Below are positions 9,701-18,608 of a stretch of DNA of 64,000 bases, one piece after another. The stretch comes from Sphaerolaimus hirsutus. Its lineage: Eukaryota > Nematoda > Chromadorea > Monhysterida > Sphaerolaimidae. The stretch lies in NCBI GenBank assembly GCA_964036195.1, contig OZ038451.1, forward strand, positions 29,777,927-29,841,926, read 5' to 3'. Made by a program: the position numbers and the translations under genes. The notes under the pieces were generated by a model, which had not been told where the DNA came from, searched no databases, and saw only the letters and a program-made list of their open reading frames with translations. Every line of letters begins with the position of its first letter. Position 1 is the first letter of the stretch.

Positions 9701-12700
9701 CGATCAATAATCACTCCTGTTGAACTAAAATGTGTTTGGAAGTGGTGTGCCATTTTGCATGGCAGATTACAAATTCGTGTGACATTTTGCACTTGGCCAA
9801 AGTGACGTTTGGCTGGGGCTGGCCCGTGTGCTAAATTTCGTTGCAAAGACAAAAATAAAAAAAACTCACATTTTACAATAAAAGTAAAACTGTGACATTT
9901 TAACCAGGCCGCGACAAATGCGACAACTTTTACCGCGAGCGCGTCAGCGAGCGCCAACTGATGCAGCTGGTGCCAATCCCAGACCCTGTAAAAGCCCTGT
10001 AAAATGTCAAATGTTATGCAAAGTGTCAAAAGTCATGGAAAATGCCCTGCAAAATGGCAACTCGGTTGCAATTTTGCAGGGCATTTTCCATGACTTCTGA
10101 CACTTTGCATGACATTTGACATTTTACAGGGCTTTTTACAGGGTCTGGGAGTGTCCTCTGGTGTCCCACTCGGCCGACGTGAAAGGCGACGAGAAGAAAA
10201 TGGCCAATTTCGAGGCCAGGTACGAGTACATGTGCTTCACCTTCAACCACAAGGACCTGCTCGACAAGGAGTTGTGTTTTAAGGTGAACAGTTTTTTTCT
10301 TTCGGATTATAGTTTCGGGTGGGGGGGACAGCAAACTTGCTACCCTATTTCCTCGAAATACCCCCCCCCCTCAAAATGGGCACTATGAATTTGTGGTCCG
10401 GGAAATGCATAACAGATGTTCAAAACACTCACTGTGTTACGTTAGAACATCGTTTATACCATCTACATCCTTATATAAGGCTGTAAAAACTTATAAATGG
10501 TGGTGATTGTTGCATTTTTCACGTTTTTCTCTCAAAATTTTCACTCTGAAAAAATAAACTCCCCGGGGGGTAATTCGAGGAAATACGGTATATGTCGGAC
10601 CCCCCCCCCCCCGCTAAGCTCAATTCTAGTGTGGATGGTCAAGTTTTGTCCTTGGTTGACAACTCTAAAGTGCGAGAATTTATGATATGTACTGACAAAT
10701 AAATATGAAGAAAATGAAATGAAGAGTCCGGTTCCAAAAGCTTTTAAAGCGCCCAATCAATAAAAATCGAGGTAAGTATTGACATCCACATCTAGTTTTG
10801 CAGATTTTTTAAAGAATTTTAAGAAAATTAATATTTTAGTTTTTTTGAATTGAAAATTGAAAAAAATTTTAATTGAAATTGACAAAAGGTATTCTGTATA
10901 ATTATATTTTTAACTATGCGTTGATCCGCTCTATTTTTAATTTAATTTAATTTAATTTAACTATATGAACCCTTTCATTGTCCACATTCATACCCCCCGT
11001 AATCACTTCTCAAAAAATTCAACAAAATTCCCCAGATTTACTGCCGCCTGATGGTGAATCGAATCGTGATGAAGTCGAACGACGGGGTGAAATCGATCGG
11101 CCAGGCGATTTACCTGGACCAGTCCGCCTACGACCACAGCTGCAGGCCCAATGCGGTCATGATTTCGGACGGTTTCCGCAAGAGACTCCGCCCACTTCAC
11201 GATGGGGTGCGTTGTGTTTTAAAGCTGTTTTTGTCAACTGCTTGCCGTCTGTATTCGAAGCGCGCTGATAGTAACACCTACGCGTATTGTTTACACATAA
11301 TGTGCCTACACACACTAGTTTTCACCGTGACTTCGTGTGAAAACTGAATTTTTTTTCAAATGCAAATTAATGAACACGGTTGAATGATTTAAAAAAATTT
11401 AAACTGGAATTTAAATTAATGAAAGTTAAAATTTGAAAATTTTATAACTAAAACACATATAGCATACAATAAGAGTAGGAATAATTTGATAATAATAATA
11501 ATAATAATAATTTGATGAAAAATGTATAAAATAGTGGAATTTGTACGTTTGCAGGTGGAGTTATCGGACACGCAGAATACATTCATCGCTTACATAGATC
11601 TCTGTCAGGTAAGCCATATCTATGTTTACTTGAATTGTTGCACTTTGAATAATTTTATGCTTGTGCGATGTTTGATATATCGCAGAGGGTATTTTGTCAT
11701 AAATATCTCGATAAGCGAAAAACGATATCTTAAATTTCAAAATCAAACTGTGTTCGATATGGTAGCACGAAAATGGGTTATTTTTATGGAGATTTGTCTC
11801 AATTTTTAGATACAGTTTATATTTAGATATTTCTCGGTGAATTTTCATCATAGCTATCCTCATAGCATCCGCATATTTAACTAGGGTCTCAAAAAATCAC
11901 ACACCGGAAATCGAAATACCAAATCCTTCTTCCCAGGGGTCTCCAAGATTTTGGCCCTCGCGGGGGCTGGATAGATGTCAAATCGCTCCTCCGGAGAGAT
12001 AGATAGCTGAGAATTTTTCTGGGGGGGCTGGCGGGGGCACAATATATAGGCTTTTTCAAGGTTAAGAAGGCATAAAGGGGAAAAATCGCTAATAATCAGT
12101 CAAAAGTAGCCAAAAGTAGGTTTCAAATAGGTATATAACCATGTATATAGCCGGAAAGCACGATTTTGAAGGTGGAAAACGTATAAAAAGGTGCGAAAAT
12201 TAGTGATTTTGAGCGAAAATTGGGGCAAAATTTCTCAAAAACCACGTCAGATAGATTTATAGCTGAGCGATTTGGGGGGGGGTCTTTGGGGGTTGTAGGC
12301 AAAAATTTTGCCTCGGGATAGATAGATAGCTGAGCGGCCTCCGGGATAGATAGATAGCTGGCCGATTGGGGGGGGGGGGGCAGCCCCCCCCCAGCCCCCC
12401 TAGGAGACCCCTGCTTTTCCCTCCCCAAACCGGAACCGTCAACCATCAACCCTCAACCCCCCCCCCCCCCCCCCCAGCCGCTAGACAGTCGCCGCGCGGT
12501 GCTGCGTTCGGACTGGCACTTCGAGTGCATGTGCTCCCGGTGCACGGACGCCCGCGACCACCTGCTCACGAGCATCCGGTGCGCCGACGCCACCTGCGCC
12601 AGGCCGCTGCTCGTGTCTGGGTCTGAAGCCACGCAGGGTGCCTTCGGGGGGGGGGTGGGGGGTTTTTTTTTTTGAGGGGGGGGGGGGTGTTCGAGGAAGG

Positions 12701-15700
12701 CTTGGTTTGGCATTGAAAAAGTTGATGGGAGATTATTTTTTTTTTGAAAAATGTCAGAAAATATCGAATAATTTTTATTTTTGCCAGGATTGATATAAAA
12801 ATGTAAAAAGCAGAGAAAATCAAAATATGTTGTTTTCTTCCGTTTTTCCCAGAGATATTCTGTTATATCTTCGTTGAACAATTTTCTGATATGGTTTTTG
12901 GTTTTTGGTTGTTTTGCAGCATGCATACTGCACACTTTGCATTAAAATCCCTAATTTTTTAAGTCAAAATATTATTACGCGCTGTGTGCTATTGCTATGC
13001 GATCACTTGTTTTCTGCGGCCTTATTCTTTTCAAAACACCAAAAAATTTGTCATCAAATTAACCCGTATAAAGAAAACAATGAAAAAAGACGGAACATTT
13101 CACCACCGGAAAAACGTCAACCCCCCCCCCCCCAGGCCCCAGCGCTGACTCGTTCCGCTGCTCGCACTGCGGCCGGGTGACATCGGCTTGGCAAGTTGCC
13201 AGAGCGCTGAAGGCCATGACGCACATCAAGCAGCTGGTGGAGAGTGGCGGCGCCGCCCGCGACGACCCCCTCGCCGCCGCTGAGCGACTGCTGAAGAACT
13301 TCGCACCCATGCTCCCGCTGGTTGGGGGGGGGGGGTCTTGTCTGGCTTTTTCAACCGTTTGAAAAAACGTTGTTAAAAAATGCATACGTTTTCTATTGTG
13401 GCAAAATAGGTTTATTATAACGTTTAAAAATGCAAACGTTTATCACTTTCCGTTGTTCAGTGCGCGAAAATCACAACAAGTTCGCTTTTCCAAACGCTGC
13501 CCAAGTGATGTCAAAAGTTATCCCTGTCTGAGTTCGATTGCGCAATCGTGCTTTTGTGATGACAATTCCTCGTTACTGATGGGCCATCTGTAAATTTTCA
13601 CCTGATTTTTCTTTAAATACTTCCATCATCCCACATTTAAAAAAATAAAATTGATAAAGTTATAGCTCAGTCGGCCCAACTTGTAACTGGTAGCATGTAC
13701 GGTTACAGCATTCATACGCACAGCGAAAGCTCCCGGGTTCGAGTCCCGGCCAGGGCGAAAACCTTTGTGCGTTTTCTTTAATCCAATAAAAATGACCAGG
13801 GGAGAAGTTTGAAAGTTCGAAAACCTTACTTTGTGTGTTTTAACGCAGGAGAACATTTACTACTTCCGTTTGCTCATGGCGACGGTCGACCTGATCGAAG
13901 AGGAAATTGAATCGCTGAAAAATGCAAAGGTTGGTGTGTTTTACGTCAACTCAGGTGCGATTTACGAGACACAGGCGTCAACTGGTAACTATGTCAATCC
14001 TGACTTTAGTTGACATGTCACAGTTAAATTTAAATGTAAAGATGAACAATGTTAAGTTAGTATTTTTCTATAATCGCGAGATGGTTCTGGGATAGGCCAA
14101 CAAAGAACTGAATTGACGTGGAAACAAGTTGACCTTGTCAACTAGTATACTTACTACTTAGTGCCATTAGCCCGCCAACAATTGTCCTTTCGGGTGTGAC
14201 CCCTCATTCACCCTACAAGACTGAACCCTCCACCTAAAAATGTTTTTTCAACTGATTTAAAAAAGCTGATTTTAACGTTTGTTAAATCAAGGCCTTTTGA
14301 ACACCCCCTCCCCTCAACCCCCCAGACGGCGGCACCCCCGTCGCTGTACCACCGGCTGTGCACGCATCTGCGCGACGGGCTGTCGTGCGTGCGGCTGTGC
14401 TACCCCTGGGGGCACCCCGCGCACGCGGACCACCTGCTGCGACTGGCTCGGGTGCTGCGGGCGGCGCACACGACCAGGGGGGCTCCGGGCGCTTGGGCAC
14501 TCGCACCGCAGGCGCTCGCCTATGCCAGGTGGGGGGGGGGTGCAGGGCAGTGCACTAGTATGCACAAATGCCCATTACGCACATTTTCCCGTTTTTTCAC
14601 TTGACACTTTTTCAAGTGATTTTCAGATGTGAGTGGAGTGAAAAAAGTTGCGCAATGACATGAGTGAACTTTTTTCACTTCACTCATATCTAGGGTTGGC
14701 CGATGTTTTTTTTTTAACGTTTTTTTTAAAAAAACAACGTTTTTTTTATAAAAAAAACCTGACGTCCGAAATGTTTTTAAAAAAAAAAAAACATCGGCCG
14801 AAATTTTTAGTACTAAGCACTAGGTATTCTGCAAAAGTTTTGCGCGCAAGCGCGCAATTTCACACACAAATTGACATTGGTGGTTGTTTTCATTGGTTTT
14901 GTTGCATTTTTAGTATCAAAACATCCATTTCTATGTGCTACCATGGGTGAATAAGCCGACATATGTTGCTGTAATATATAATATTGAGGTAATGTGCTTC
15001 CATGTACCTCCACAGTGTGTAACTTCACTCCCAAAGTAACAACCTCCTTTTATAACCTTGTTTGATCACCATTCCGTGCCAAACTTTACCTGAAGTCACG
15101 AACATTCGACTATAAGGCGATATACGAATGATATGTTGACGAAAAATGGATATTTTTGACACAAATCACCACTTATAATGCTATCCCATGGCTCCACAGC
15201 CATTATATGGTCATATTTAACATCACATAGTATTGCCAGTGTCTGATATACCTATATATGTTGACACTAGGTCATATCTGGGAGCTTTTAAAAAAAAACG
15301 TTTTTTTTAAAAAAAAACGTTTTTTTTAAAAAAAAAACATCGAGTTAAAAAAAACGTTTTTTTTCCAACCCTACTCATATCTGAAAATCACTCTAAAAAT
15401 TGTCAAGTGAAAAAAACGGTGAAAAATGGCTATTTTTGACTGTTTTTTCACTTGACACTTTTTCAAGTGATTTTGAGATATGAGTGAAGTGAAAAAAGTT
15501 CACGAATGTCATTGTGCAACTTTTTTCACTTCACTCATATCTGAAAATCACTTGAAGAAGTGTCAAGTGAAAAAACGGGAAAATGTGCGTAATGGGCATT
15601 TGTGCGTAATAGGCCTGCCCCGGGGTGCAGTCCTGCCAGTTGACGGCTGATTGGCGGTCAACTGTTGCCACTCGCTGGCTTTGCATTTACAATGTCTTAT

Positions 15701-16802
15701 GTGATGCGAAATGTCAAAAGTCGTGTTAACTGTCCTTGAAAATTTTGTCTTATTTGTCATCTGTAATTCTAAATTTTACAGTGCATTTCACATGAATTTT
15801 GACATTTTGCATAACATTTGACATTTAATAGGGTCTGAAAGTGCATCCCTTGAAGATGCCATTTTGAAGATGTTCTGGCAATGCGGTATTTCTTGCCACC
15901 GTGTACTAGTGTTGGTTGACTGATAAATGAATGTTATGTGTTCCTGTCCTGTAAAATAAAACGTGTGTAAAACGGTTTTTAGTTGACGGGTGATCGACTG
16001 TCAACTTGTTTGCAAGCCACACTCGGCTCTGTATTTAAAACTTGACAGAAGAATGTTTCGTCTTTTTCGATGAAAAACTTCCACCATGCAACTAGGGTTC
16101 AAACGGGATTGACTTTTCGGGATCGGGATCGGGATTGGGGTTTCGGGATCAGGATCGGAATCGGGATTGGTATTTCGAGATTTCGGGATCGGGATCGGGA
16201 TTGGCCGGGATTGGGGTCACGGGATCGGGATCGGGATTGGCATTTTTTTCGGGATCGGGATTGGGGTCTAGGGATAGAGATTTTCGTCACTGTTCTGGCA
16301 TTCACAGTTGTTCATAAAGGTCTCAAAACACTGTTGGATGCCAGAAAAGTGCCATAAAATGGACGCTGGGGGTTTGCGTTCACATTTTTGCACGTAAAAA
16401 TGTCATTTTTTCACTTTTTATAATTTCCACTTTTTTTCCGGGATCGGGATCCCGGACTTGGGAGATTCTCGGGATCGGGATCGGGATTTGAAAGTTTTCG
16501 GGATCGGGATTGGTATTTTTGGATTTCGGGATCGGGATTGGGGTTTCGGGATCGGGATCGGGACTGCTAAATCCCGGAATTTCACGGGATCCGGGATCGG
16601 GATCGGGATCCCGTTTGAACCCTACATGCTACCTATCTTTCCTCACAATTTCACCGCATTCAAACTTGGCAGGGAGGCAGCGCGCATGTACAGCCAGTCG
16701 ACGGGTCCGTGGCACATGTTGACGCGCGACGCCCTCGGCCTGGTGCACGAGCTGCACGACGAAATGCAGCGACGCCACTCAAAGCAGTTGCTCGTGTTTT
16801 GA
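6570..16802 (+). CDS. SMYD-B: SMYD-family lysine methyltransferase with repeat-bearing N-terminal extension
   Basis: Twelve exons: 6570-6774, 6963-8038, 9340-9493, 9908-9969, 10152-10283, 11036-11206, 11555-11608, 12478-12637, 13136-13320, 13849-13929, 14326-14528, 16673-16802. They total 2613 bp, 870 amino acids, with phases agreeing at every junction. About 400 residues of Glu/Lys/Pro/Asn-rich sequence, including nine 15-residue repeats, precede a MYND finger (CWYC ... CTGC, then CDRQC and HRAEC). Next come a SET core (AYDHSCRPN, where the family norm is NHSCxPN, and FIAYID with the catalytic Tyr), post-SET cysteines and a helical C-terminus. Family members methylate protein lysines with SAM; MYND binds proline-rich partners. 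The usual N-terminal SET strand with the GxG motif before MYND is not recognisable, so activity is uncertain. The start at ATG 6570 is the first ATG after an in-frame TAA. Splicing into 6594 after TTTTACAG is the alternative. Confidence 0.8.
6775..6962. mobile_element. Intron that is a CAGTCCC-family element
   Basis: The intron starts GTGGCAGTCCCGCACC and ends GGTGCGGGACTGTCCCCAG, so its two ends are inverted repeats of each other and contain both splice sites. Inner arms also pair (GTAAAGTGTAAGGTAAAG versus CACATTACACTTAACAG). Removing it joins CCA-G to GG-GAT in frame. Same termini as introns 9970-10151 and 49871-50424, and as free copies at 17705 and 51320. CAGG occurs at both exon edges; no full 8-bp duplication is evident. 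Confidence 0.75.
6963..8038 (+). CDS. SMYD-B exon 2: extension, repeats and first half of MYND
   Basis: Begins phase 1 and ends phase 0 (358 codons). Acidic, Ser/Glu/Lys-rich sequence leads into nine tandem 15-residue units, then the conserved FYPFAYSLFES block, which precedes MYND in SMYD proteins, and the first zinc ligands CWYC and CTGC. Donor GTGGGT follows ATG. ATG 6977 is internal, not the start, because the frame continues from exon 1. Confidence 0.8.
7418..7822 (+). repeat. 45-bp coding minisatellite, nine units
   Basis: Nine exact-length 45-bp units encode variants of DNNVPSKVIEIQPEV, with a degenerate tenth unit before them (about 7373-7417). Variants alternate (…PEN / …PEV), suggesting expansion by unequal exchange of two-unit blocks. 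The length is a multiple of three, so the frame is kept. Confidence 0.9.
8079..8590. mobile_element. Tc1/mariner-like MITE in SMYD-B intron 2
   Basis: Arms of about 90 bp pair: CAGGGTGCGGCAATTTA at the left and TAAATTGCCGCACTCG at the right, including 'CACTGGGTAGTCGGATT' and its inverse. TA flanks both ends (8077-8078 and 8591-8592). No transposase. Confidence 0.65.
9225..9339. repeat. AATACCCAATACCCAC tandem repeat ending in a splice acceptor
   Basis: Several copies of a roughly 24-bp unit made of CCAAATACCCAATACCCA(C/T) run directly into the exon at 9340. The last unit provides the CCCAG acceptor. Similar vocabulary, in related elements, occurs at 31590-31800 and (reversed) 51870-51990. 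Confidence 0.7.
9340..9493 (+). CDS. SMYD-B exon 3: second half of MYND
   Basis: Phase 0 start after ATACCCAG, phase 1 end before GTGGGT. Encodes ARFCDRQCHERAWVDHRAEC, giving the remaining C..C and H..C zinc ligands of the MYND finger, then a helical linker (LWARAIVRYKAIL). Confidence 0.8.
9908..9969 (+). CDS. SMYD-B exon 4
   Basis: Starts after TTTAACCAG in phase 1 and ends phase 0 at CAGCTG. Encodes a charged helix, RDKCDNFYRERVSERQLMQL. Its 3' neighbour is the palindromic intron at 9970. Confidence 0.7.
9970..10151. mobile_element. Intron that is one palindrome of the CAGTCCC family
   Basis: The intron starts GTGCCAATCCCAGACCCTG and ends CAGGGTCTGGGAG. The whole 182 bp folds into a hairpin whose arms contain ATGTCAAATGTTATGCAAAG and its inverse, with a centre near 10058-10070. 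Splicing it out keeps phase 0 (CTG|TGT). The inverted ends carry both splice sites. The 3' exon keeps a few bases of the element arm (TGTCCTCTG). Confidence 0.75.
10152..10283 (+). CDS. SMYD-B exon 5
   Basis: Phase 0 at both ends, 44 codons: CPLVSHSADVKGDEKKMANF, then a helix ending DLLDKELCFK before GTGAAC. Position and helical character match the segment between MYND and the SET core of SMYD proteins. Confidence 0.7.
10341..10590. repeat. TACCGTATT-type element in SMYD-B intron 5
   Basis: Left end TACCCTATTTCCTCGAAAT, right end TTCGAGGAAATACGGTA. The body has C runs at the left and G runs at the right, plus 'CTCACTGTGTTACGTTAGAA' phrases shared with 1320-1400 and 50200-50260. Confidence 0.7.
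11036..11206 (+). CDS. SMYD-B exon 6: SET core
   Basis: Phase 0 at both ends, 57 codons after TTCCCCAG. Encodes IYCRLMVNRIV, then AIYLDQSAYDHSCRPNAVMI. The DHSCRPN motif equals the SMYD NHSCxPN motif with Asn to Asp at its first position. The exon ends RPLHDG before GTGCGT. Confidence 0.8.
11555..11608 (+). CDS. SMYD-B exon 7: SET catalytic strand
   Basis: Eighteen codons between TTTGCAG and GTAAGC: VELSDTQNTFIAYIDLCQ. It aligns with the GEEL..SYID strand of SMYD proteins; the Tyr of AYID is the conserved catalytic one. In SMYD-A this is fused to the following exon. Confidence 0.75.
12478..12637 (+). CDS. SMYD-B exon 8: post-SET cysteines
   Basis: Preceded by a run of more than ten C and AG; ends phase 1 at CAGG before GTGCCT. 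Contains SDWHFECMCSRCTDARDHLL, parallel to SMYD-A's DSWYFDCNCERCVDDSEHLL. Confidence 0.8.
13136..13320 (+). CDS. SMYD-B exon 9
   Basis: Begins phase 1 after a C-only tract and AG, ends phase 0 before GTTGGG. FRCSHCGRVTSAWQVARALK carries the last cysteine pair. The remainder is Ala-rich helix (AAERLLKNFAPMLPL). Confidence 0.75.
13660..13757 (+). repeat. tRNA-derived SINE in SMYD-B intron 9
   Basis: TATAGCTCAGTCGGCCC (A box) and GGGTTCGAGTCCCGGCC (B box) lie about 70 bp apart. A non-tRNA tail follows with AATAAAAATG near 13785. The spacing is longer than a real tRNA and no acceptor stem is seen. Confidence 0.65.
13849..13929 (+). CDS. SMYD-B exon 10
   Basis: Twenty-seven codons, phase 0 at both ends, after TTTAACGCAG. 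ENIYYFRLLMATVDLIEEEI aligns with SMYD-A VNIYIVRLIQ; the following intron (13930-14325) is absent from SMYD-A. Confidence 0.7.
14326..14528 (+). CDS. SMYD-B exon 11
   Basis: Starts phase 0 after CAACCCCCCAG and ends phase 2 before GTGGGG. Contains CVRLCYPWGHPAHADHLLRL, matching SMYD-A RICYPTNHPSLAYHLMAL. Markedly GC-rich compared with its surroundings. Confidence 0.75.
14559..15611. repeat. Compound palindrome hosting a hAT-like MITE
   Basis: Left 'GCACAAATGCCCATTACG' and right 'CGTAATGGGCATTTGTGC' pair, followed inward by paired 'TTTTTTCACTTGACAC' blocks. A second small palindrome lies at about 15410-15545. The hAT-like MITE 14691-15373 interrupts it. All of it lies in SMYD-B's last intron. 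Confidence 0.6.
14691..15373. mobile_element. hAT-like MITE, copy 2 (TAGGGTTGG ... CCAACCCTA)
   Basis: Exact 8-bp duplication CTCATATC at 14683-14690 and 15374-15381. The core is nearly identical to 3681-4384; differences are mainly A/T-run lengths, implying fairly recent spread. Confidence 0.85.
16093..16624. mobile_element. hAT-like MITE with GGGATC-type body
   Basis: Ends TAGGGTTCAAACGGGATT / ATCCCGTTTGAACCCTA. Flanks CATGCAAC (16085-16092) and CATGCTAC (16625-16632) match at 7 of 8. Interior runs of GGGATCGGGATT flank a core at about 16280-16435. It lies about 50 bp before SMYD-B's last exon. Confidence 0.8.
16673..16802 (+). CDS. SMYD-B terminal exon
   Basis: Begins phase 2 after CTTGGCAG: EAARMYSQSTGPWHMLTRDA, then LGLVHELHDEM, ending LLVF and TGA (16800-16802). 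It matches the last helical pair of SMYD proteins (…THG..H.L… pattern). Confidence 0.75.
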
Positions 16803-17704
16803 GTTGACATTTGACCGGACTGATTTGATTGGTGAACTGGGTGTCTGATACGCATTTGTGGTGGTTATACTCCAGTGGCTTATTTGTTGGAAGCGCGGCA
16901 ATTATAATTGAAGCATGCGATTTTTGTTTAAATATTAAAAAATTCATTGTTGTGTATACGATAGTCAACTTATTTATAATGTTAAAACCGCAATCAATAT
17001 CGTCAACTTTTTTATAAAAATCGCGTGCGTAGTGTAGTAGTTGAGTTAACTTACTACAAGTTAACTTGTAGTAAGTTCACTCAGCTACTACAGTATAGTA
17101 TATCGTTGGCACTCTTCCAGCGTGCAAGGTGCAAAGTAACCGGAGTATACACGTACTTTCTTTCCACAATAGGTGCTGAAATTTTTCGAGTCATATTTAC
17201 GGAAGGGGTGCTTACATCGACGAGTGTCTTCAAACTTGTTGCTTTAATTTTATCCTCTTATTTATGTGTATATTCGGCGGACCGCACGCTATGCATTTCT
17301 CTGAAGGAACACTCCATCATGACGTCATCGTCAATAAAATAAAAATATTTCCAGTAAAAAACCACTTCAGGAAACACATTCGTTGGTTGTACATGACTCC
17401 GCCTTTTTTGACAAATATTTTTCTTTTTTTTGTGAAATTGCGTACATAAGTATCCTCCACGCGCGTTTTCGACTAAGACATAAATAATTTTGGGCGCATA
17501 CTTTGCGGTCCGCCGAGTGTATCTGCCGTCTTTCCGTGCTTTTTATTTATTGGATTTAACACTGGTGCTTTTCTGAAAATACTTCTTTCGTGCGCTTTGG
17601 TATTTAACGCTTTTTGGTGTGTATTTAAAAAAAAGTTTTACACTTGTTTTAAACATGCTTCACATGCGATTGATGCATTCGTATTGTGTGATGTAAAAAG
17701 CGCC
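16803..17704. other. Downstream of SMYD-B, no further gene seen
   Basis: Unannotated AT-rich sequence. AATAAA at 17333-17338 is a possible poly(A) signal for SMYD-B, but it lies about 530 bp past the stop. A short palindrome (ACTACAAGTTAACTTGTAGT, 17051-17070) is present. Confidence 0.3.
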
Positions 17705-17870
17705 CTGGGGGCAGTCCCAGATCCTGTAAAATGTCAAATGTCATGCAAAGTGTCAAACGTTATGTAAAATGGCAACTACGTTGCCATTTTGCAGGGCATT
17801 TTACATGACGTTTGACAGATTATATGACATTTGACATTTTACCGGGCATTTTACAGGGTCTGGGGCTGGC
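17705..17870. mobile_element. CAGTCCC-family palindrome outside a gene
   Basis: CTGGGGGCAGTCCCAGATCC at the left, GGGTCTGGGGCTGGC at the right. Arms with AATGTCAAATGTCATGCAAA and its inverse meet near 17775. Same architecture and sequence as the SMYD-B intron at 9970-10151, here with no exons around it. Confidence 0.7.
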
Positions 17871-18022
17871 GGCTGTGGCGCTTCTTGAAGGTTTGGTGCC
17901 ACGGCGCCGGCGTCAGGCGCTTTTGCGCTGAGCGCAAAGGAAATATGGAGCGCCAACCTCCAAAATTGCCATGGCGTTGGTCGCTTTGGCGCTGGCGCCA
18001 TGGCACTTTTACTTCACTAATA
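17871..18022. repeat. Truncated GCGCCATGG-type MITE
   Basis: GCGCCACGG/GCGCCATGG words and a right end CACTTTTACTTCACTA resemble the complete elements at 28288 and 53929. The left end is missing and abuts the palindrome at 17705-17870. Confidence 0.5.
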
Positions 18023-18388
18023 TTTGTTGAATGGCGGATAAATATTTTTACTTTTTTCAATGCGATGGAATACTAAATGTCACGCTCGTCATTCACATTG
18101 CGTGGACTAAAAATTGGTAAATGAAATTCAACGAAATAGAAATTGTTGAAACTGAATTTGTTTAATGAACTGAATACCTACAGTCAGCTACCATTGTCTA
18201 TTTACTTACTTTTCATCATTCCAATAAATTACGATAGAATATATACCGTATTGGCTTGTTTTGAACCCCGGGCACTGTATTTTTTCGCTGTACGGCCCTC
18301 ACAGTGTCACGAAAAAGACAGTGGGCATTGCTGCATTTGTGTCCAATGACTAGACATCAAACAACAGGAGCGGCACACACACACACAC

Positions 18389-18608
18389 CTGGGGCCAGTT
18401 CCGCAAGTGGAAAGGTTAAGAGTTAAAAGTTAAGAGTTGAGTAAAATGACAAGTTATGAGTAAAGTTAAGAGTTAAGAATTGAGTAAAATGACAAATGAT
18501 TTTACTCAACTCTTAACTTTTAACTTTACTCTGAACTTATCGGTATATCATTTTACTCGACTCTTAACTCTTTACTCTTAACTTTTCCACTTGCGGAACC
18601 GGCACCAG
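18389..18608. mobile_element. Inverted-repeat element, divergent CAGTCCC-family member
   Basis: Left CTGGGGCCAGTTCCGCAAG, right CTTGCGGAACCGGCACCAG. The interior repeats GTTAAGAGTTGAGTAAAATG and its inverse. Termini share the CTGGGGxCAGTxCC pattern. No gene context. Confidence 0.55.

Noticed and set aside
13660..13757. tRNA gene on the plus strand
   Set aside because: A-to-B box distance is too long and no cloverleaf closes; followed by a SINE-like tail.
16070..16357. Open frames in GGGATC repeats
   Set aside because: They lie inside a hAT-like MITE and are Asp/Arg/Gly strings from repeat composition; the same holds for frames in the GATATC, GGAAAC and GCGCCATGG elements.
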